A stretch of 13,095 nt of DNA from contig CANRGF010000015.1 in assembly GCA_947630075.1 (NCBI GenBank), forward strand, positions 1 through 13,095, written 5' to 3'. Below, in pieces: positions 12,391 through 13,095 of this stretch. Source of the stretch: an uncultured Clostridia bacterium (lineage in GTDB: Bacteria; Bacillota; Clostridia; Christensenellales; UBA1242). How positions within the stretch are numbered: the first letter of the stretch is position 1; each line of letters starts with the position of its first letter. The notes under the pieces were generated by a model. It saw only the letters and a program-made list of their open reading frames with translations. It was not told the origin of the DNA and did no database searches. Both the position numbers and the translations under genes were made by a program.

Positions 12391-12508
12391 TGATGGCAAC
12401 TTCCTATCTTACCGGGCCGTCTCCAGCCAAGTATTTTCGGCGTTTGAGAGCTTAACTTTTGTGTTCGGAATGGGAACAAGTGGAACCTCTCAGCTATAAT
12501 CACCATCA
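12391..12508 (-). rRNA. rrf: 5S ribosomal RNA
   Basis: The minus strand carries a 118-nt 5S rRNA. Its ends TGATGG and CCATCA pair as helix I. Conserved internal blocks include GTTCCCATTCCGAACAC, AAGTTAAGCTC and the CCCGGTAAGATAGGAAGTTGCC 3' part (given here only as landmarks, in two overlapping conserved arms). It lies 252 nt downstream of the 23S gene in the same direction, and a terminator follows. Confidence 0.95.
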
Positions 12509-12557
12509 TGGTACATTGAACATCAGCATTTGCTGATTTAGAACAATGACAACTGCA

Positions 12558-12584
12558 CACTCGCAAATCTCACATTTGCGAGTG
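12558..12584. repeat. Strong hairpin in the 23S-5S spacer
   Basis: CACTCGCAAAT and ATTTGCGAGTG form a perfect 11-bp stem with a 5-nt loop in the spacer of the rRNA transcript. It may be an RNase III-type processing site. The 252-nt spacer (12509-12760) contains no recognisable tRNA gene. Confidence 0.6.
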
Positions 12585-12760
12585 TTGCTTCGTTTCACTA
12601 CACAACACATAAGCCTATGTTCGTTTGCTCGTTGTTACAAGAGACAGCACTTGCGGTTTCTCTCGTATACTCTTTTCCAAAAGGATAAGATTGAACAAAC
12701 TGAGATTTGCTAATACAAACACATGTAATTTTACTCAAAGAAAATTCTCAAAAGGAAGGT

Positions 12761-13095
<335 letters not shown>

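Noticed and set aside
12348..12566. 72-codon minus-strand ORF
   Set aside because: It runs through the 5S rRNA gene and terminator, so it is not a protein gene.
12509..12760. tRNA gene in the 23S-5S spacer
   Set aside because: No acceptor-stem pairing or T-loop GTTCRANNC in a cloverleaf arrangement was found; only a simple hairpin is present.

Overview
The window is AT-rich DNA with bacterial sigma-A-type promoters, strong Shine-Dalgarno (SD) sites and the holB-ricT-trmN6-rsmI gene order of Bacillota (B. subtilis holB-yaaT-yabA-yabB-yazA-yabC). This suggests a low-GC, probably uncultured, host-associated Clostridia/Bacilli-like organism. The standard code fits: AGG reads as Arg at conserved positions of HolB and RicT, and the complete genes end in TAA or TGA.

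Layout. 14-514 (-): small membrane protein, divergent from the next block. 614-4056 (+): holB, ricT, an ASCH-domain protein, trmN6 and a Nudix hydrolase, tightly packed. Compared with B. subtilis, yabA and yazA are missing and the ASCH and Nudix genes are added. A 56-bp duplication of the trmN6 start precedes the real gene. 4113-5902 (-): an archaeal-type threonyl-tRNA synthetase gene with its own promoter and an elaborate leader. 5921-7667 (+): rsmI, interrupted by one in-frame TAG, then a HEXXH protein. 7699-8573 (+): folD. 8657-11459 (-): two unknown genes, a Fic-domain protein and an XRE regulator. 11548-11775 (+): a small membrane protein divergent from the regulator. 11800-12390: intergenic DNA with a decayed copy of the rRNA operon 3' flank. 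12391-13095 (-): 5S rRNA and the 3' end of 23S rRNA.

The strongest signal is the thrS leader. A 17-codon peptide, MKNALVLQLNITTTVSK, with three consecutive ACC (Thr) codons, starts about 17 nt after a good promoter. A chain of mutually exclusive hairpins follows and ends in an intrinsic terminator just before thrS. The pairings predict that a ribosome stalled at the Thr codons opens the first hairpin, breaks the second and forms an antiterminator. This looks like ribosome-mediated threonine attenuation of a ThrRS gene, where Bacillota normally use a T-box; no T-box consensus is visible.

A second theme is leaderless transcription. In holB, folD and fic the -10 hexamer ends exactly 6 nt before the ATG, so the predicted +1 is the A of the start codon, and no SD is present. 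Other genes here have clear SDs. Further points of interest are two 13-bp palindromes at the XRE promoter, a three-copy hairpin repeat, and a structured rsmI 5' UTR that could fold its SD next to the start codon. All functional statements come from reading motifs; no database search was possible.
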